From Bacillota bacterium (GTDB lineage Bacteria; Bacillota; Clostridia; Christensenellales; SZUA-584), in NCBI GenBank assembly GCA_023428025.1, contig JAEYZN010000028.1, positions 62,001 through 126,000 on the forward strand: DNA of 64,000 bases, in the 5' to 3' direction. Within the stretch, counting starts at the first letter, position 1; each line of letters starts with the position of its first letter. Below, piece after piece: positions 35,050 to 44,171 of this stretch. Position numbers and translations under genes: made by a program. The notes under the pieces are model-generated. The model was given only the letters and a program-made list of their open reading frames with translations. It was not told the DNA's origin and ran no database searches.

Positions 35050-35910
35050 ATGAAAATCGGTATCGACAGCTATTGCTATCACAGACTGTTTGGCGAAGTG
35101 TACGACTTTCAGGAAAAGCCGGAAAAGCTGAAAACAGTGGATGATTTTCTTGATCTGGCCAAGAAGCTGGACGTGGACGGCGTGTCGCTGGAAACCTGCT
35201 TTCTGCCCAGCCTGGACGACGCTTACCTGAAGGACCTGGGCGACAAGATCAAGGCGTATGGTTTCGACACAGTGTTTGCCTGGGGCCATCCGAACGGCCT
35301 GGAAAGAGGGCTCAATCCGGCGGCGTTCGAAGAGATGAAGAGCCTGATCTATAAGACGCGCCTGCTGGGCACGGACGTGATGCGCATCACGGGCTCCGCG
35401 TTTGACTGGCGGCATGAGAATCACCGGGATCACATCGCGCGCCTGGTGCCCATGTACAAGGAAGCCGTGAAGATCGCTGAAGACAACGGCGTGCGGCTGG
35501 CTACCGAAAACCACATCGATTACACGGCTGTTGAAATGCTCGAGATGATCGAGGCCGTTGGCTCTCCGAATTTCGGCATCAACTTCGACACCGGCAACTT
35601 CCTGCGCCTGCTGGACGATCCGATCGCGGGCATGGAGAAGCTGGCCCCGTACGTGTTCTCCACACATATCAAGGACCTTAAGATGCACCCGACCGCGCGG
35701 CCGACCGACTGGTATTTCTTCTGCGGCGTGCCGGTGGGCTTCGGCCTGATCGACAACTATAAGCTGGCCGAGCTGCTGCATAATGCGGGCTACACGGGTT
35801 TCCTCGCGGTGGAGATCGACGCGCCGGCGCCGGAATGGCTGGGCATGGAGGAAGAAGCGATCGCGATCAGCGTCAAGAATCTCAAAAAGATCGGCGCTGC
35901 GTTCAAATAA
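35050..35910 (+). CDS. Sugar phosphate isomerase/epimerase-type TIM-barrel protein (copy 1)
   Basis: This 286-residue xylose-isomerase-like TIM barrel has metal-ligand residues visible as Glu in LATENHID, Asp in NFDTGNF, His in FSTHIKDLKM and Glu in LAVEIDAP. GGAGGAGATAAT precedes the ATG; an in-frame upstream extension to 34951 is rejected because it has no ribosome site. Members epimerise or isomerise keto-sugars, or act in inositol and keto-glycoside catabolism. It is followed by a Gfo/Idh dehydrogenase, which suggests that a 3-keto or inosose-like intermediate passes between them. Confidence 0.87.
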   Translation: MKIGIDSYCYHRLFGEVYDFQEKPEKLKTVDDFLDLAKKLDVDGVSLETCFLPSLDDAYLKDLGDKIKAYGFDTVFAWGHPNGLERGLNPAAFEEMKSLIYKTRLLGTDVMRITGSAFDWRHENHRDHIARLVPMYKEAVKIAEDNGVRLATENHIDYTAVEMLEMIEAVGSPNFGINFDTGNFLRLLDDPIAGMEKLAPYVFSTHIKDLKMHPTARPTDWYFFCGVPVGFGLIDNYKLAELLHNAGYTGFLAVEIDAPAPEWLGMEEEAIAISVKNLKKIGAAFK

Positions 35911-35931
35911 GCGGCGGGCAGGAGGTCTGTT

Positions 35932-37107
35932 ATGGCAAAGAAAACACTGAATGTCGCCATGATCGGCGGGGGCTTTATGGGAAAAGCCCATAGCAACGCA
36001 TGGCTGAAGGTCAATAAGTTTTTCGATACCGACTACGACGTCAATCTGAAGGTCATCGTCGGCAAGAACACCCCGCTCGAGCCGTTTGCGAAGAGGTGGG
36101 GCTATGAGGAAGTCAGCTACGACTGGCGCGAAACGGTGAAGCGTCCGGACATCGACATCGTCGATATCGGCGCGCCCACGTTCGAGCATATGGAGATGGC
36201 CGTGGCGGCGGCCGAGGCGGGCAAGCACATTGTCTGTGAGAAGCCCTGCGCGCTGACGTACCAGCAGTGCCTCGCGATGGCGGAAGCCGCGAAGAAGGCG
36301 GGCGTGGTGACGTATCTCAACCACAACTACCGCCGCGTTCCGGCTGTCGCCTACGCCAGGCAGCTGGTGGAGGAAGGCCGGCTGGGAACGATATTCCACT
36401 GGCACGGAACCTACTGGCAGGATTGGATCATCGATCCCGAATTCCCGCTGACGTGGCATCTGCAGAGCAAATACGCCGGCGGCGGCCCGTTGTACGACCT
36501 GTCCAGCCACGCATATGACCTGGCCCGGTTTATCATCGGTGAAGCCAAGGCGGTGACCGCGGTCAACAAGACGTTTGTGACCGAGCGGCCTCTGCCGGGC
36601 GCGGGTGCAGCCACGTTTTCTGCGGGTTCCAAGACGGAAGCGACTAAAAAAGCGCCTGTGGACGTAGACGACGCGTCGTTCGCGGTGGTCGAGTTTGAGA
36701 ACGGCGCGCTGGGCAGCATCGAAAGCTCACGCTTCGCGACGGGCCGCAAGAATCACAATGACTTTGAGGTGTATGGCTCCAAGGGCGCGCTCAAGTTCAA
36801 CTTCGAGAACATGAACGAGCTGTGGTTCTATGACAACACGCAGCCGCAGGCTGAGCAGGGCTTCAGGCGCATCCTGTGCACCGAAGGCGTGCATCCTTAC
36901 GTGTCCGCATGGTGGCCGGGCGGACACATCATCGGCTACGAGCACACGTTCGTAAACGCGTTCTATGATTTCCTTCAGGCGATTGCTGGAAAGGGACTGC
37001 CGCTCAAGCCCGACTTCAACGACGGCGCGGAGATCATCCGTTTCGTGGAGGCGGTCAACCTCTCCAACAAGGAGCACCGGCGCGTGATGATCGACGAGAT
37101 CAAATAA
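35932..37107 (+). CDS. Gfo/Idh/MocA-family oxidoreductase
   Basis: This 391-residue protein has the Rossmann motif VAMIGGGFMGKAHS, the family Lys in CEKPCALTYQQ, and a C-terminal GFO_IDH_MocA domain with GGPLYDLSSHAYDLARFIIG (His of the catalytic region). It should oxidise a sugar, glycoside or cyclitol hydroxyl with NAD(P). It follows the TIM-barrel gene by 21 bp with GGAGG before the start. It has no relative in the second OYE/TIM operon, where a zinc dehydrogenase takes this place. Confidence 0.9.
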   Translation: MAKKTLNVAMIGGGFMGKAHSNAWLKVNKFFDTDYDVNLKVIVGKNTPLEPFAKRWGYEEVSYDWRETVKRPDIDIVDIGAPTFEHMEMAVAAAEAGKHIVCEKPCALTYQQCLAMAEAAKKAGVVTYLNHNYRRVPAVAYARQLVEEGRLGTIFHWHGTYWQDWIIDPEFPLTWHLQSKYAGGGPLYDLSSHAYDLARFIIGEAKAVTAVNKTFVTERPLPGAGAATFSAGSKTEATKKAPVDVDDASFAVVEFENGALGSIESSRFATGRKNHNDFEVYGSKGALKFNFENMNELWFYDNTQPQAEQGFRRILCTEGVHPYVSAWWPGGHIIGYEHTFVNAFYDFLQAIAGKGLPLKPDFNDGAEIIRFVEAVNLSNKEHRRVMIDEIK

Positions 37108-37123
37108 AACCTAATGGCTATGA

Positions 37124-37146
37124 TGGACAGGCTGAAAGCCTGTCCA
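37124..37146 (+). repeat. Hairpin, first copy of a repeated element
   Basis: TGGACAGGCT-GAA-AGCCTGTCCA is a perfect 10-bp stem 16 bp after the dehydrogenase stop. It is almost repeated at 37253. Confidence 0.65.
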
Positions 37147-37252
37147 TCAGCTTGAAGACAAGCAAATCATATCCGTTTTAGAAAGTGAAGGTCGCTGAAA
37201 AGTTCCAAGCGCAAAAACAACGCAGCAGTTGGGCTTTGTCAGCGGCCTGATG

Positions 37253-37279
37253 GGACAGGCTGAATGCCTGTCCATTTTT
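37253..37279 (+). terminator. Terminator, second copy of the hairpin
   Basis: GGACAGGC-TGAAT-GCCTGTCC is followed by ATTTTT. The loop and stem nearly duplicate the hairpin at 37124-37146, giving a double terminator. Confidence 0.7.
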
Positions 37280-37491
37280 CTATAAATGTTTAGTCGGTTT
37301 TCCGGGAAATAAGCTATGCTTGATATGGCTTCAAAGGATATATCAGATGAAGAACCTAATCAGTATTAAGAGAATCAGTGTCCTGGAAGGTTGATTGGTC
37401 CAGCCGAGAATGGAGCATTATGTCAAGGTTCCGGAAAGAACCTCACGATAAACATATGACGATCAATAAACCGGGAATAGATAGAGAATGC
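37280..37491. other. Gene-free stretch between convergent operons
   Basis: I see no gene or regulatory site here. It lies between the plus-strand dehydrogenase operon and the end of the minus-strand transporter operon. Confidence 0.4.
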
Positions 37492-37519
37492 AAAAAGGCC
37501 TCCGGAAATGGAGGCCTTT
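37492..37519 (-). terminator. Terminator of the RbsABC operon
   Basis: On the minus strand AAAGGCCTCC-ATTTCC-GGAGGCC ends in TTTTT. It lies about 20 bp after the binding-protein stop. Confidence 0.85.
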
Positions 37520-37538
37520 GCTATGTTCGTTTTAGGGC

Positions 37539-38567
37539 TTATTGATAAGCGTAGGGCAGGAACTCATCAACGTTGTCCTTTGTGATCAGCGTGGACTCTT
37601 TCACGTTGTCCTTCTCGATGTTGCCGGTCTTGAGGAACTCTCTGATGACCTCAACAGCCTGAGCGCCGATTCTCGGGAAGTAAGAAGAGGTGGCTTTGTG
37701 GATGGTGTTGTCCGCTTTGATTTCGTTCAGCGCCGTCACCGTGCCGCCCATGCCCGTGATCAGCTTGATGTCCGTGCGGCCCTGCTGCTCGATCGCAGTC
37801 ATGGCGCCCGTCGTGGATTCGTCGTCATGAGTGAACACAACGTCGATCTTGTCGTTGGCGGCAAGCAGATCGGACATCGAATTGAAGCCCGCTGTGCTGT
37901 TGAACTCGCCGTCAGCTTCGCCGATGATCTCGATGTTCGGATAGTTCTTGATCGTATCGACAAAACCATTGTATCTGTCGAGGTCGATCGGGATACCGGT
38001 GTAGCTTCTCAGGTTGACGAGCTTGATGTCTTCCTGGCCTTCGAAGAACTTGCCGATGTAGTCCGCCGCCATCACGCCGCAGGAGTAGTTGTCTTCCGCA
38101 ACGAACGAGGTGTACTTGTCGGACGCAATGTTTCTGTCGATGATGATTGTCGGGATGCCGGCGTCATAGATCTCTTCCATGATCGTCGTCAGCAGCGTGC
38201 CGTCGCCCGGGAGGCAGGCGATCACGTCATAGCCGCCGTCTTTGAACGTGGCGAGCATGTTCTGCTGGTCAGCGTTGTCAACAGCGTTCTTGACAGTCCA
38301 TTCGATCTCGGTGTCGCCCGCGATGGCTTCCTGTACAGAAGCAAGCAGAGCGGCCTGCCAGGCGTTGTCTGCCGGGGGCAGGGAGATCGCAACCTTTTTC
38401 ACTGCAGCGGGTTCAGCAGGCGCTTCGGAAGGCTCTTCTGCAGGCTGCTCAGAAACCACGGACTCAGCCGGGGATTCTGCCGCCGGTTCTTCGGTCTTCG
38501 GGGCGCCGCAAGCGACCAGAGCGAAGCACAGAAGAAGTGCAAGAGCGCTTAAGAGAACTTTCTTCAT
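37539..38567 (-). CDS. Sugar ABC transporter substrate-binding lipoprotein (RbsB-like)
   Basis: This 342-residue protein has a lipoprotein signal (LLLCFALVACG; lipobox VACG) and a low-complexity Glu/Pro/Ala linker to about residue 55. A Peripla_BP_4 type domain then follows, with KVAISLPPADNAWQAALLAS and DGTLLTTIMEEIYDAGIP. It is anchored outside the membrane and delivers a sugar to the permease. AGGAGG precedes the start. It is the last gene of the minus-strand operon, a common place for a highly expressed binding protein. The ligand is probably a pentose-like or deoxy sugar, but this is inferred from the family only. Confidence 0.93.
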   Translation of the reverse strand: MKKVLLSALALLLCFALVACGAPKTEEPAAESPAESVVSEQPAEEPSEAPAEPAAVKKVAISLPPADNAWQAALLASVQEAIAGDTEIEWTVKNAVDNADQQNMLATFKDGGYDVIACLPGDGTLLTTIMEEIYDAGIPTIIIDRNIASDKYTSFVAEDNYSCGVMAADYIGKFFEGQEDIKLVNLRSYTGIPIDLDRYNGFVDTIKNYPNIEIIGEADGEFNSTAGFNSMSDLLAANDKIDVVFTHDDESTTGAMTAIEQQGRTDIKLITGMGGTVTALNEIKADNTIHKATSSYFPRIGAQAVEVIREFLKTGNIEKDNVKESTLITKDNVDEFLPYAYQ

Positions 38568-38627
38568 TTTTTTTCCTCCTTGTTTTGTGTATGGGTTACT
38601 TCATAAACACTTATTTGTTTATGAAAT

Positions 38628-39599
38628 TTAATTCTTATTACGGGCCTGGAGCAGCACCGCGATCATAATGACGGCGCCTTTTATCGCGCCTGTCAGGTAT
38701 GTGGAGACATCGAGCTGGATCATCATGTTGTTCACGAAGAACAGGATGATGGCGCCGATGACCGTACCGTAGATCGTGCCGCGCCCGCCGGCAAGAGATG
38801 TGCCGCCCACCAGGACCGCCGTAATGGCGTCGAATTCATAGCCTTGACCTGTTGTGGTGGAGGAGACGGCGACCATTCTGGAGATCTCGATGGTACCGGC
38901 GATGCCCACGCAGATACCGGCGATGATATATGTCCAGATCTTTATTCTGTCCACTTTGATACCGGAGTATTTCGCCGCGAGATCGTTGCAGCCCACCGCG
39001 AAAACAAAGGTTCCGAATCTGGTTTTGATAAGCAATATCGTCAGGACCACAGCCACCACAATCATGATAATAAAGGGGGTGGGGATGGTGATCAGGCTGC
39101 CGTTGCCGATGGACTTAAAGAAAGTATCCTGATTGTTGCCGGTGATGGTGGCGCCGTTGCCGAGGTACATCGTGATGGAGCGCGCGATGATACCCACAGC
39201 GAGCGTCACGATGAACGGCGGAACCTTGATCTTTGTGGTGATGATGCCGTTGATGAATCCAAAAGCGGCGGCGACGGCGATACAGGCGAGTATATCCACA
39301 GCCAGCGGGATACCGCTCTTCTGCATGAACACAAGAACCGTGCCTGCCGTGGCCATCACCGGGCCGCTGGACAGGTCGATACCGCCCGAGATGATCACGA
39401 ACGTCATGCCTAAAGCAATGATGCCGACGGTGGATGCGTTTCTTAAGATGGTGGTCACATTGTTCCATGAAGCGAATTTGCCATTGGTGAGCAGGGTGCA
39501 TATAAGGAACAAAATCACAAATACGAATACTGTGCTGTATTTGGACCAGATTCCTTTGAAACCGTCCGCAAAACTCTTGTTACTTCTTACGCTGTTCAT
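38628..39599 (-). CDS. Sugar ABC transporter permease (RbsC-like)
   Basis: This 323-residue integral membrane protein has about ten hydrophobic segments and family motifs GIIALGMTFVIISGGIDLS, GPVMATAGTV and DAITAVLVGGTSLAGGRGT. It forms the channel of an RbsABC-type importer as a homodimer. GGAGGAAATGTT precedes the ATG. It lies 18 bp after the ATPase gene and 60 bp before the binding-protein gene. Confidence 0.94.
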   Translation of the reverse strand: MNSVRSNKSFADGFKGIWSKYSTVFVFVILFLICTLLTNGKFASWNNVTTILRNASTVGIIALGMTFVIISGGIDLSSGPVMATAGTVLVFMQKSGIPLAVDILACIAVAAAFGFINGIITTKIKVPPFIVTLAVGIIARSITMYLGNGATITGNNQDTFFKSIGNGSLITIPTPFIIMIVVAVVLTILLIKTRFGTFVFAVGCNDLAAKYSGIKVDRIKIWTYIIAGICVGIAGTIEISRMVAVSSTTTGQGYEFDAITAVLVGGTSLAGGRGTIYGTVIGAIILFFVNNMMIQLDVSTYLTGAIKGAVIMIAVLLQARNKN

Positions 39600-39617
39600 A
39601 ACATTTCCTCCAGATAA

Positions 39618-41108
39618 TTAACACGCATTCGTGGCATACGACATGATTCTCTCTTCTGTTCTGTCGTCGTGTGTCAGTTCGCCTTTTATCGCGCCTTCGT
39701 GCATGACGATGACGCGCTGGCAGATATTAAGCACTTCGGTTAAGTCCGAAGAAACCACGATGATTGTTTTTCCGCTGGCCGAAAGCTCGTGGATAATGTT
39801 GTAGATCTCCTCGCGGGCACCCACGTCGATACCGCGGGTGGGTTCGTCGAGTATCAGGATATCCGAGTCCACAAGCAGCCATTTCGCCAGCACGATCTTC
39901 TGCTGGTTGCCGCCCGACAGATTGCTGACGAGCTGTGTCTGATCCGCACACTTGATGTTGAGCCGCTCGATCATGTTGGCCGTATTGGCCTTCTGCTTGC
40001 GGGCAATATTGAAAAAGCCCTTGTTCTTGACCTGATCGATCAGGTTGATGTTTTCGCGAATATTTCTCTTGATGACCACGCCGGATTTCTGCCGGTCTTC
40101 CGTGACAAAACCGATGCCGCGCTTGATGGCCTTCGCAGGAATTTTGTTGACGATATGTTTTCCGTGCAGATACACTTCGCCGCTTTTTGTTTTGCGTATG
40201 CCGAATATAAACTCCATCAGCTCGGACCGGCCGGAGCCGACCAGGCCGGAGAACCCGACGATCTCGCCGCGGGCCACCTTGAAGCTGACGTTTTTGAGCA
40301 GATCGTCAGATACGTTCCTGACCTCGAGGATGACGTCGTTTGGATCGCCGCAGAAATCCGTGGCCTGAGAGACGCTGACCTCGCGCCCCACCATGTAATT
40401 GGCAATCTGCTGCTCGCTGACCTCTGAGACGGGCTTGGTCACGATGAACATGCCGTCGCGCAGTATGGTGACGCGGTCGCAGACCTCCTTGATCTCTTTC
40501 AGGCGGTGCGAGATATAGATGATGCCGATGCCTTCTTTGGCGAGCTTGCGGATGAGATCGAACAGGATGTCCGTCTCCTTCTGCGTCAGCATGGCGGTGG
40601 GTTCGTCCATGATCAACACCTTGACGTTGAACGAAATGGCCTTGGCGATTTCCACCATCTGTTTTTGTGCTGTTTTCAGGTTACCGACCAGCTCCGTCGG
40701 GTTGATGCAATCCTGGCCCAGGGAATCAAGCAGCTCTTTTGCCGCCGCATTCATCTTCTTAAAGTTGATCAAGCCGTTTTTCCCCAGCGGTTCGCGCGTT
40801 AAAAAGATATTCTGGGCAACGGTCAGGTGATCCATCAGATTCAATTCCTGATGGATCATGGAGACGCCTCTTTTTTGCAGGTCCAGCGTCTGCAAATGAG
40901 AGGGCAGATGCTCGCCGTCCAGATAGATGTCGCCTTCGTCGCTTTTGTAAACAGCGGCGAGAATCTTCATCAGGGTCGATTTGCCTGCGCCGTTTTCTCC
41001 GCAAAGAGCAACAACTTCGCCACGATCCAGACTGAAGCCGACCTGCGACAGCACCTTCACGCCGTAAAAGCTTTTTGAGATATTTTTCATCTCCAATAAA
41101 TTTGCCAT
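39618..41108 (-). CDS. Sugar ABC transporter ATPase with two nucleotide-binding domains (RbsA-like)
   Basis: This 496-residue protein has two fused ABC domains. The first has an intact Walker A (GENGAGKSTL) and Walker B (VLIMDEPT). The second has a degenerate Walker A (SGLVGSGRSELM), a full signature motif (NLSGGNQQKIVLAKWL) and Walker B (ILILDEPTRGID). This asymmetry is normal for RbsA/XylG. It powers uptake by the neighbouring permease and binding protein. It follows the VOC gene by 41 bp, and that whole group is transcribed from the deoC-like promoter. Confidence 0.95.
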   Translation of the reverse strand: MANLLEMKNISKSFYGVKVLSQVGFSLDRGEVVALCGENGAGKSTLMKILAAVYKSDEGDIYLDGEHLPSHLQTLDLQKRGVSMIHQELNLMDHLTVAQNIFLTREPLGKNGLINFKKMNAAAKELLDSLGQDCINPTELVGNLKTAQKQMVEIAKAISFNVKVLIMDEPTAMLTQKETDILFDLIRKLAKEGIGIIYISHRLKEIKEVCDRVTILRDGMFIVTKPVSEVSEQQIANYMVGREVSVSQATDFCGDPNDVILEVRNVSDDLLKNVSFKVARGEIVGFSGLVGSGRSELMEFIFGIRKTKSGEVYLHGKHIVNKIPAKAIKRGIGFVTEDRQKSGVVIKRNIRENINLIDQVKNKGFFNIARKQKANTANMIERLNIKCADQTQLVSNLSGGNQQKIVLAKWLLVDSDILILDEPTRGIDVGAREEIYNIIHELSASGKTIIVVSSDLTEVLNICQRVIVMHEGAIKGELTHDDRTEERIMSYATNAC

Positions 41109-41149
41109 TGTTTCTCTTTCCGTTCCTCCCGTTACAGTTTCATTGAAAA

Positions 41150-41539
41150 TTAAAGATCTTCACAGAGCTCTATCACGACGCCGTTGGGATCTTTAAACAG
41201 CAAAACCTTTTTTTCAAGATGCTCAAGCGCGCACAGGGGCACTGTGAACTCAACATGGTATTTCTTCAAATGTTCATTCCACTCCTCAATGCCGCTGACG
41301 CTCATGCAGAAATGCGCGACGCCGGAGGCGGCTTCGGGAAGCTCGTGGTAGCCGATGGCTTTTTCATGGTCAAAAAGCTCTATGGTGCTGGTTTCGTTGA
41401 TTTTCAGATAAACCAGCACGTTATCGCCGTTGGGGACGCGCTTTAGTTCCTCAAACCCCATGACCTCAGTGTAAAATTTGACCGACTCGTTAATGTCGAC
41501 CGTGTTGACGGCGATATGGTCTAACGCATGGATATTCAT
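41150..41539 (-). CDS. VOC-superfamily protein in the sugar operon
   Basis: This 129-residue glyoxalase-like fold has two modules. The first is LDHIAVNTVDINESVKFYTE with VMGFEEL, and the second is GVAHFCMSVSGIEEWNEHLK, ending LFKDPNGVVIELCE. Metal-ligand type residues His8, Glu54 (TIELFD), His75-region (VAHF) and the final Glu are all present, so a metal-dependent isomerase or epimerase is plausible. It sits between the FGGY kinase and the transporter ATPase. A role in processing a keto-sugar intermediate is likely. The reaction is unknown. Confidence 0.8.
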   Translation of the reverse strand: MNIHALDHIAVNTVDINESVKFYTEVMGFEELKRVPNGDNVLVYLKINETSTIELFDHEKAIGYHELPEAASGVAHFCMSVSGIEEWNEHLKKYHVEFTVPLCALEHLEKKVLLFKDPNGVVIELCEDL

Positions 41540-41544
41540 AGTCG

Positions 41545-43089
41545 TTACCTGCCTGCTGCGATTTTATCGCCCGTTTGCGCAAGCCATCCGGCGATGTAGC
41601 GTGACATATCATAATGCTGGCGATAGACAGCCGCGTTTGCGCTGTCGGGTTTTTCAATGCTCTGAACCTGATGCGCTTTATCGATAGTTGAGTAGTCCTT
41701 CCACAGGCCAAGGCCAAAGGCCGCGAGAGCCGCCGCTCCCAAGGACGCGGCGTTCTGGTCGACATTGGTTTTGATCATGTTGCGGTCAAAAATATCCGCA
41801 AACATCTGCCGCCAGTAGGGACTCTTGGCGCCGCCGCCCACCATCAGCAGTTCCGGCACCGATACGCCGCAGCTTTCCAGCACGGTCATCGCGTACCAAA
41901 GGTTGTATGTGATGCCTTCCAGCGACGCACGCACCATGTCGCTGCGGGTGTGGGACAACTGAAGGCCCACAAAACCGCCCACGATGTTCTTGCTCTGTTC
42001 GATCATGGCCCCGCCCGCGAGGCTGGGGTTGAACTGGAGGTTGTTCGCGCCGATGGGCGATTGCGCCGCCAGTTCGTTCATTGCGATATAGGCGTCGGGT
42101 ATAAGCCCGCTTTTTTCTTTCTCAACAAGGTCCGGGCAGAGCACGTCGCGCACCCAGCGGAAGCTGGAACCGGCGGCGAATATACTGGTCGCGGAAGCGT
42201 ACATGCCGTCGATTACGTGTGCGAAAATGAACGGCTTTTTGCCTGCGTCCACCAGCGGCTTGTCGCTGACCACAGCGATCCAGGAAGAGGAACCGAGGGA
42301 AATATACGCCCGGCCGTTCTCGATGCCCCGCGCGCCCAGCGCCATGCACGAATTGTCCACGCCGCCCGCCACCACCTGCACATGGGTGGAGAGGCCAAGC
42401 TCGGCAGCCGCTTTGGACGTCAGCTTGCCGATAACGTCGTGCGAGTGCACGATTTCGGGAAACAATTCGCGGCGAATGCCCGACGCGAAGATGTAGTCCT
42501 CGTCATAGCTGTTTTTCAGCAAATCGTAAACACCGCTGCCCGAAGCATAGGAATAATCGGTACACATCGCACCCGTCAGCCTCAGGTTGCAGTAGTCCTT
42601 TGAACCGAGCATCCTGTGCGTATTGGCATATAATTCGGGCTCGTTATCCCGATACCACATCATTTTGAATACGGAATAGCACTCTGCCGGAAAACCGTTG
42701 CCCGTCTTTGTATACCATTCGGCGTAATCAATCTTTTCAAAAAAGGCTTTTGTCTGCTGCTTGGAACGGGTATCGCTCCAGATCGGCGTCATGGAACGAA
42801 GCAGACGCCCGTTTTTATCCACCGGGACCACGCCCAGCGAATGGCCGGATATCGACAGCGCCACTACGCTTTGGGGATTGACGCCGCTCTTTTGGAGCAG
42901 CAGCTGGGTGGTGCTGCAGATGCCCTCGTACCACACGTCGGGGGACTGCTCGTGGAAATCGCTGCCGGTGTAAACCACATCGTACTGGCTGAACGTATCG
43001 CAGTAGGAATGGCCGTCAAGATCAAACAAGGACGCCTTGATGCCGCCCGTTCCCAGATCGTAAGCAATGATCATCTCTTTGTTCTGCAT
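41545..43089 (-). CDS. FGGY-family carbohydrate kinase, xylulokinase-like
   Basis: This 514-residue protein has the N-terminal ATP-binding phosphate loop IAYDLGTGGIKASLFD, the sugar-binding Asp in GGVDNSCMALGA, and LMVGGGAKSPYWRQMFADIF plus QNAASLGAAALA from the FGGY signature region. AGGAG lies eight bases before the ATG, spanning the stop of the deoC-like gene. It should phosphorylate the imported sugar, a ketose or deoxy-ketose, before aldol cleavage by the DeoC-like enzyme. Xylulose, erythrulose and ribulose are all possible. Confidence 0.9.
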   Translation of the reverse strand: MQNKEMIIAYDLGTGGIKASLFDLDGHSYCDTFSQYDVVYTGSDFHEQSPDVWYEGICSTTQLLLQKSGVNPQSVVALSISGHSLGVVPVDKNGRLLRSMTPIWSDTRSKQQTKAFFEKIDYAEWYTKTGNGFPAECYSVFKMMWYRDNEPELYANTHRMLGSKDYCNLRLTGAMCTDYSYASGSGVYDLLKNSYDEDYIFASGIRRELFPEIVHSHDVIGKLTSKAAAELGLSTHVQVVAGGVDNSCMALGARGIENGRAYISLGSSSWIAVVSDKPLVDAGKKPFIFAHVIDGMYASATSIFAAGSSFRWVRDVLCPDLVEKEKSGLIPDAYIAMNELAAQSPIGANNLQFNPSLAGGAMIEQSKNIVGGFVGLQLSHTRSDMVRASLEGITYNLWYAMTVLESCGVSVPELLMVGGGAKSPYWRQMFADIFDRNMIKTNVDQNAASLGAAALAAFGLGLWKDYSTIDKAHQVQSIEKPDSANAAVYRQHYDMSRYIAGWLAQTGDKIAAGR

Positions 43090-43094
43090 ACCGG

Positions 43095-43769
43095 CTACTC
43101 CTGGTTGAAGCTTTCCACGATGGACAGCGCGGATGCGATATTGATGCCGAAGCGTTCCACGCCGAGAGCCAAAAGGGCGTCAAATTCTTCGCGGGTCCGC
43201 ACGCCGCCGGCAGCCTTGACCTGGACCTTGCCGCGTGTCAGGTCCTTGATGCGTGCGATGCGCGAAATGTTGGCGTCACCCGGAACCCAGCCGGTGCCGG
43301 TTTTCAGGAAATCCGCGCCGCTGTCCGCAACGATGCCGCATACGTCTTCCAGTTCGCTGTCTTCAAGACAGTTGAGCTCTATGATGACCTTGACCAGCAC
43401 GCTCTTGGGAGCGAGGCTGATGATCTGCTTGAGTTCGTCGGATACATATCCGAATTCACGGTTTTTGAACCTACCAACATTCATCACGATGTCCATTTCT
43501 TCGACACCATCCGCGACGAGCTGCTCCGCTTCGAGCATTTTGACCTGTGTTTTGTGGCCGCCGCCGGGGAAGCCTACGGGCGCACCCACGCGTATATCCG
43601 GATCGCTTTTCAGCATTTCACTGACGGTTTTTGTCCAGCAGGGCAGTGTATGAACATTGATAAAACGATAACGGCGGGCAATTTCCACCATGTCGTTGAT
43701 ATCTTGAAAAGAATGATGCGTTCTTACAGCGCTGATATCAATCAGCCTGGCGGCTTCTTTTGCTGTCAT
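43095..43769 (-). CDS. Deoxyribose-phosphate aldolase-like (DeoC/LacD superfamily)
   Basis: This 224-residue class I aldolase TIM barrel has the Schiff-base lysine region VKVIIELNCL and the second lysine VQVKAAGGVRTREEFDALL, both in DeoC positions. FLKTGTGWVPGDANI is also typical. The ATG eight bases after GAGG is used as the start; a TTG six codons upstream is possible. It is the first gene of the minus-strand operon deoC-kinase-VOC-RbsABC. It may cleave a phosphorylated deoxy- or keto-sugar to glyceraldehyde phosphate and a two-carbon product. The sequence is somewhat divergent from housekeeping DeoC. Confidence 0.88.
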   Translation of the reverse strand: MTAKEAARLIDISAVRTHHSFQDINDMVEIARRYRFINVHTLPCWTKTVSEMLKSDPDIRVGAPVGFPGGGHKTQVKMLEAEQLVADGVEEMDIVMNVGRFKNREFGYVSDELKQIISLAPKSVLVKVIIELNCLEDSELEDVCGIVADSGADFLKTGTGWVPGDANISRIARIKDLTRGKVQVKAAGGVRTREEFDALLALGVERFGINIASALSIVESFNQE

Positions 43770-43792
43770 TAATAAAACCTCATCCAAAAATT

Positions 43793-43806
43793 ATGACACG
43801 TTCCAA
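43793..43806. promoter_or_regulatory. Candidate LacI-type operator A
   Basis: ATGACACGTTCCAA overlaps the predicted transcription start of the deoC-like operon. It shares ACGTTC and the flanking AT pattern with the site at 46451 (TTGACACGTTCAAA). It is probably bound by the LacI-type protein encoded at 44208. Confidence 0.55.
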
Positions 43807-43811
43807 TTGAT

Positions 43812-43840
43812 ATTCTATATGCTGTTATCAACAAATGCAA
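43812..43840 (-). promoter_or_regulatory. Promoter of the deoC-kinase-VOC-RbsABC operon
   Basis: On the minus strand TTGCAT (43840-43835) and TAGAAT (43817-43812) are spaced by 17 bp. The start is predicted near 43805, inside operator A. Confidence 0.6.
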
Positions 43841-44044
43841 TAGTTTTTTTTAAACTTTAAATACCATACACAAAAAATGACGCAATAAAATTGGCGGTTA
43901 TTTGATAAAAGTTAAAAAAATCATGATTATAACCGAATAAAGTTAGAAGAGAATTTCGTTGCCCGCTTAAAAAAATCCTGCCCGCCTTTTATGAAAACCA
44001 ATGAAAATTGATGAATTCGGCCCGTTTTTTTGATAGTTTATTTT

Positions 44045-44058
44045 TTGAACGGTTCCAA
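44045..44058 (+). promoter_or_regulatory. Candidate LacI-type operator C with regulator promoter
   Basis: TTGAACGGTTCCAA is the most symmetric of the sites. A -10 hexamer TATAAT lies at 44074-44079, so the site covers the -35 region of the regulator's own promoter and suggests autorepression. Confidence 0.55.
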
Positions 44059-44171
44059 AATGGTTTTTTTGAATATAATTTGTAGGCGATATTAATTTTA
44101 CAGTTTGCCAAACGTTATGCACATGATATGATTGAATCAACAACATTAGTCAAAAATAGTTGTATTTTCGC

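Noticed and set aside
28694..37107. Assignment of the cluster as a C-glycoside (puerarin-type) degradation operon
   Set aside because: Gfo/Idh and TIM-barrel proteins are present, but I see no DgpB-type (DUF6379) subunit, so a specific assignment is not supported.
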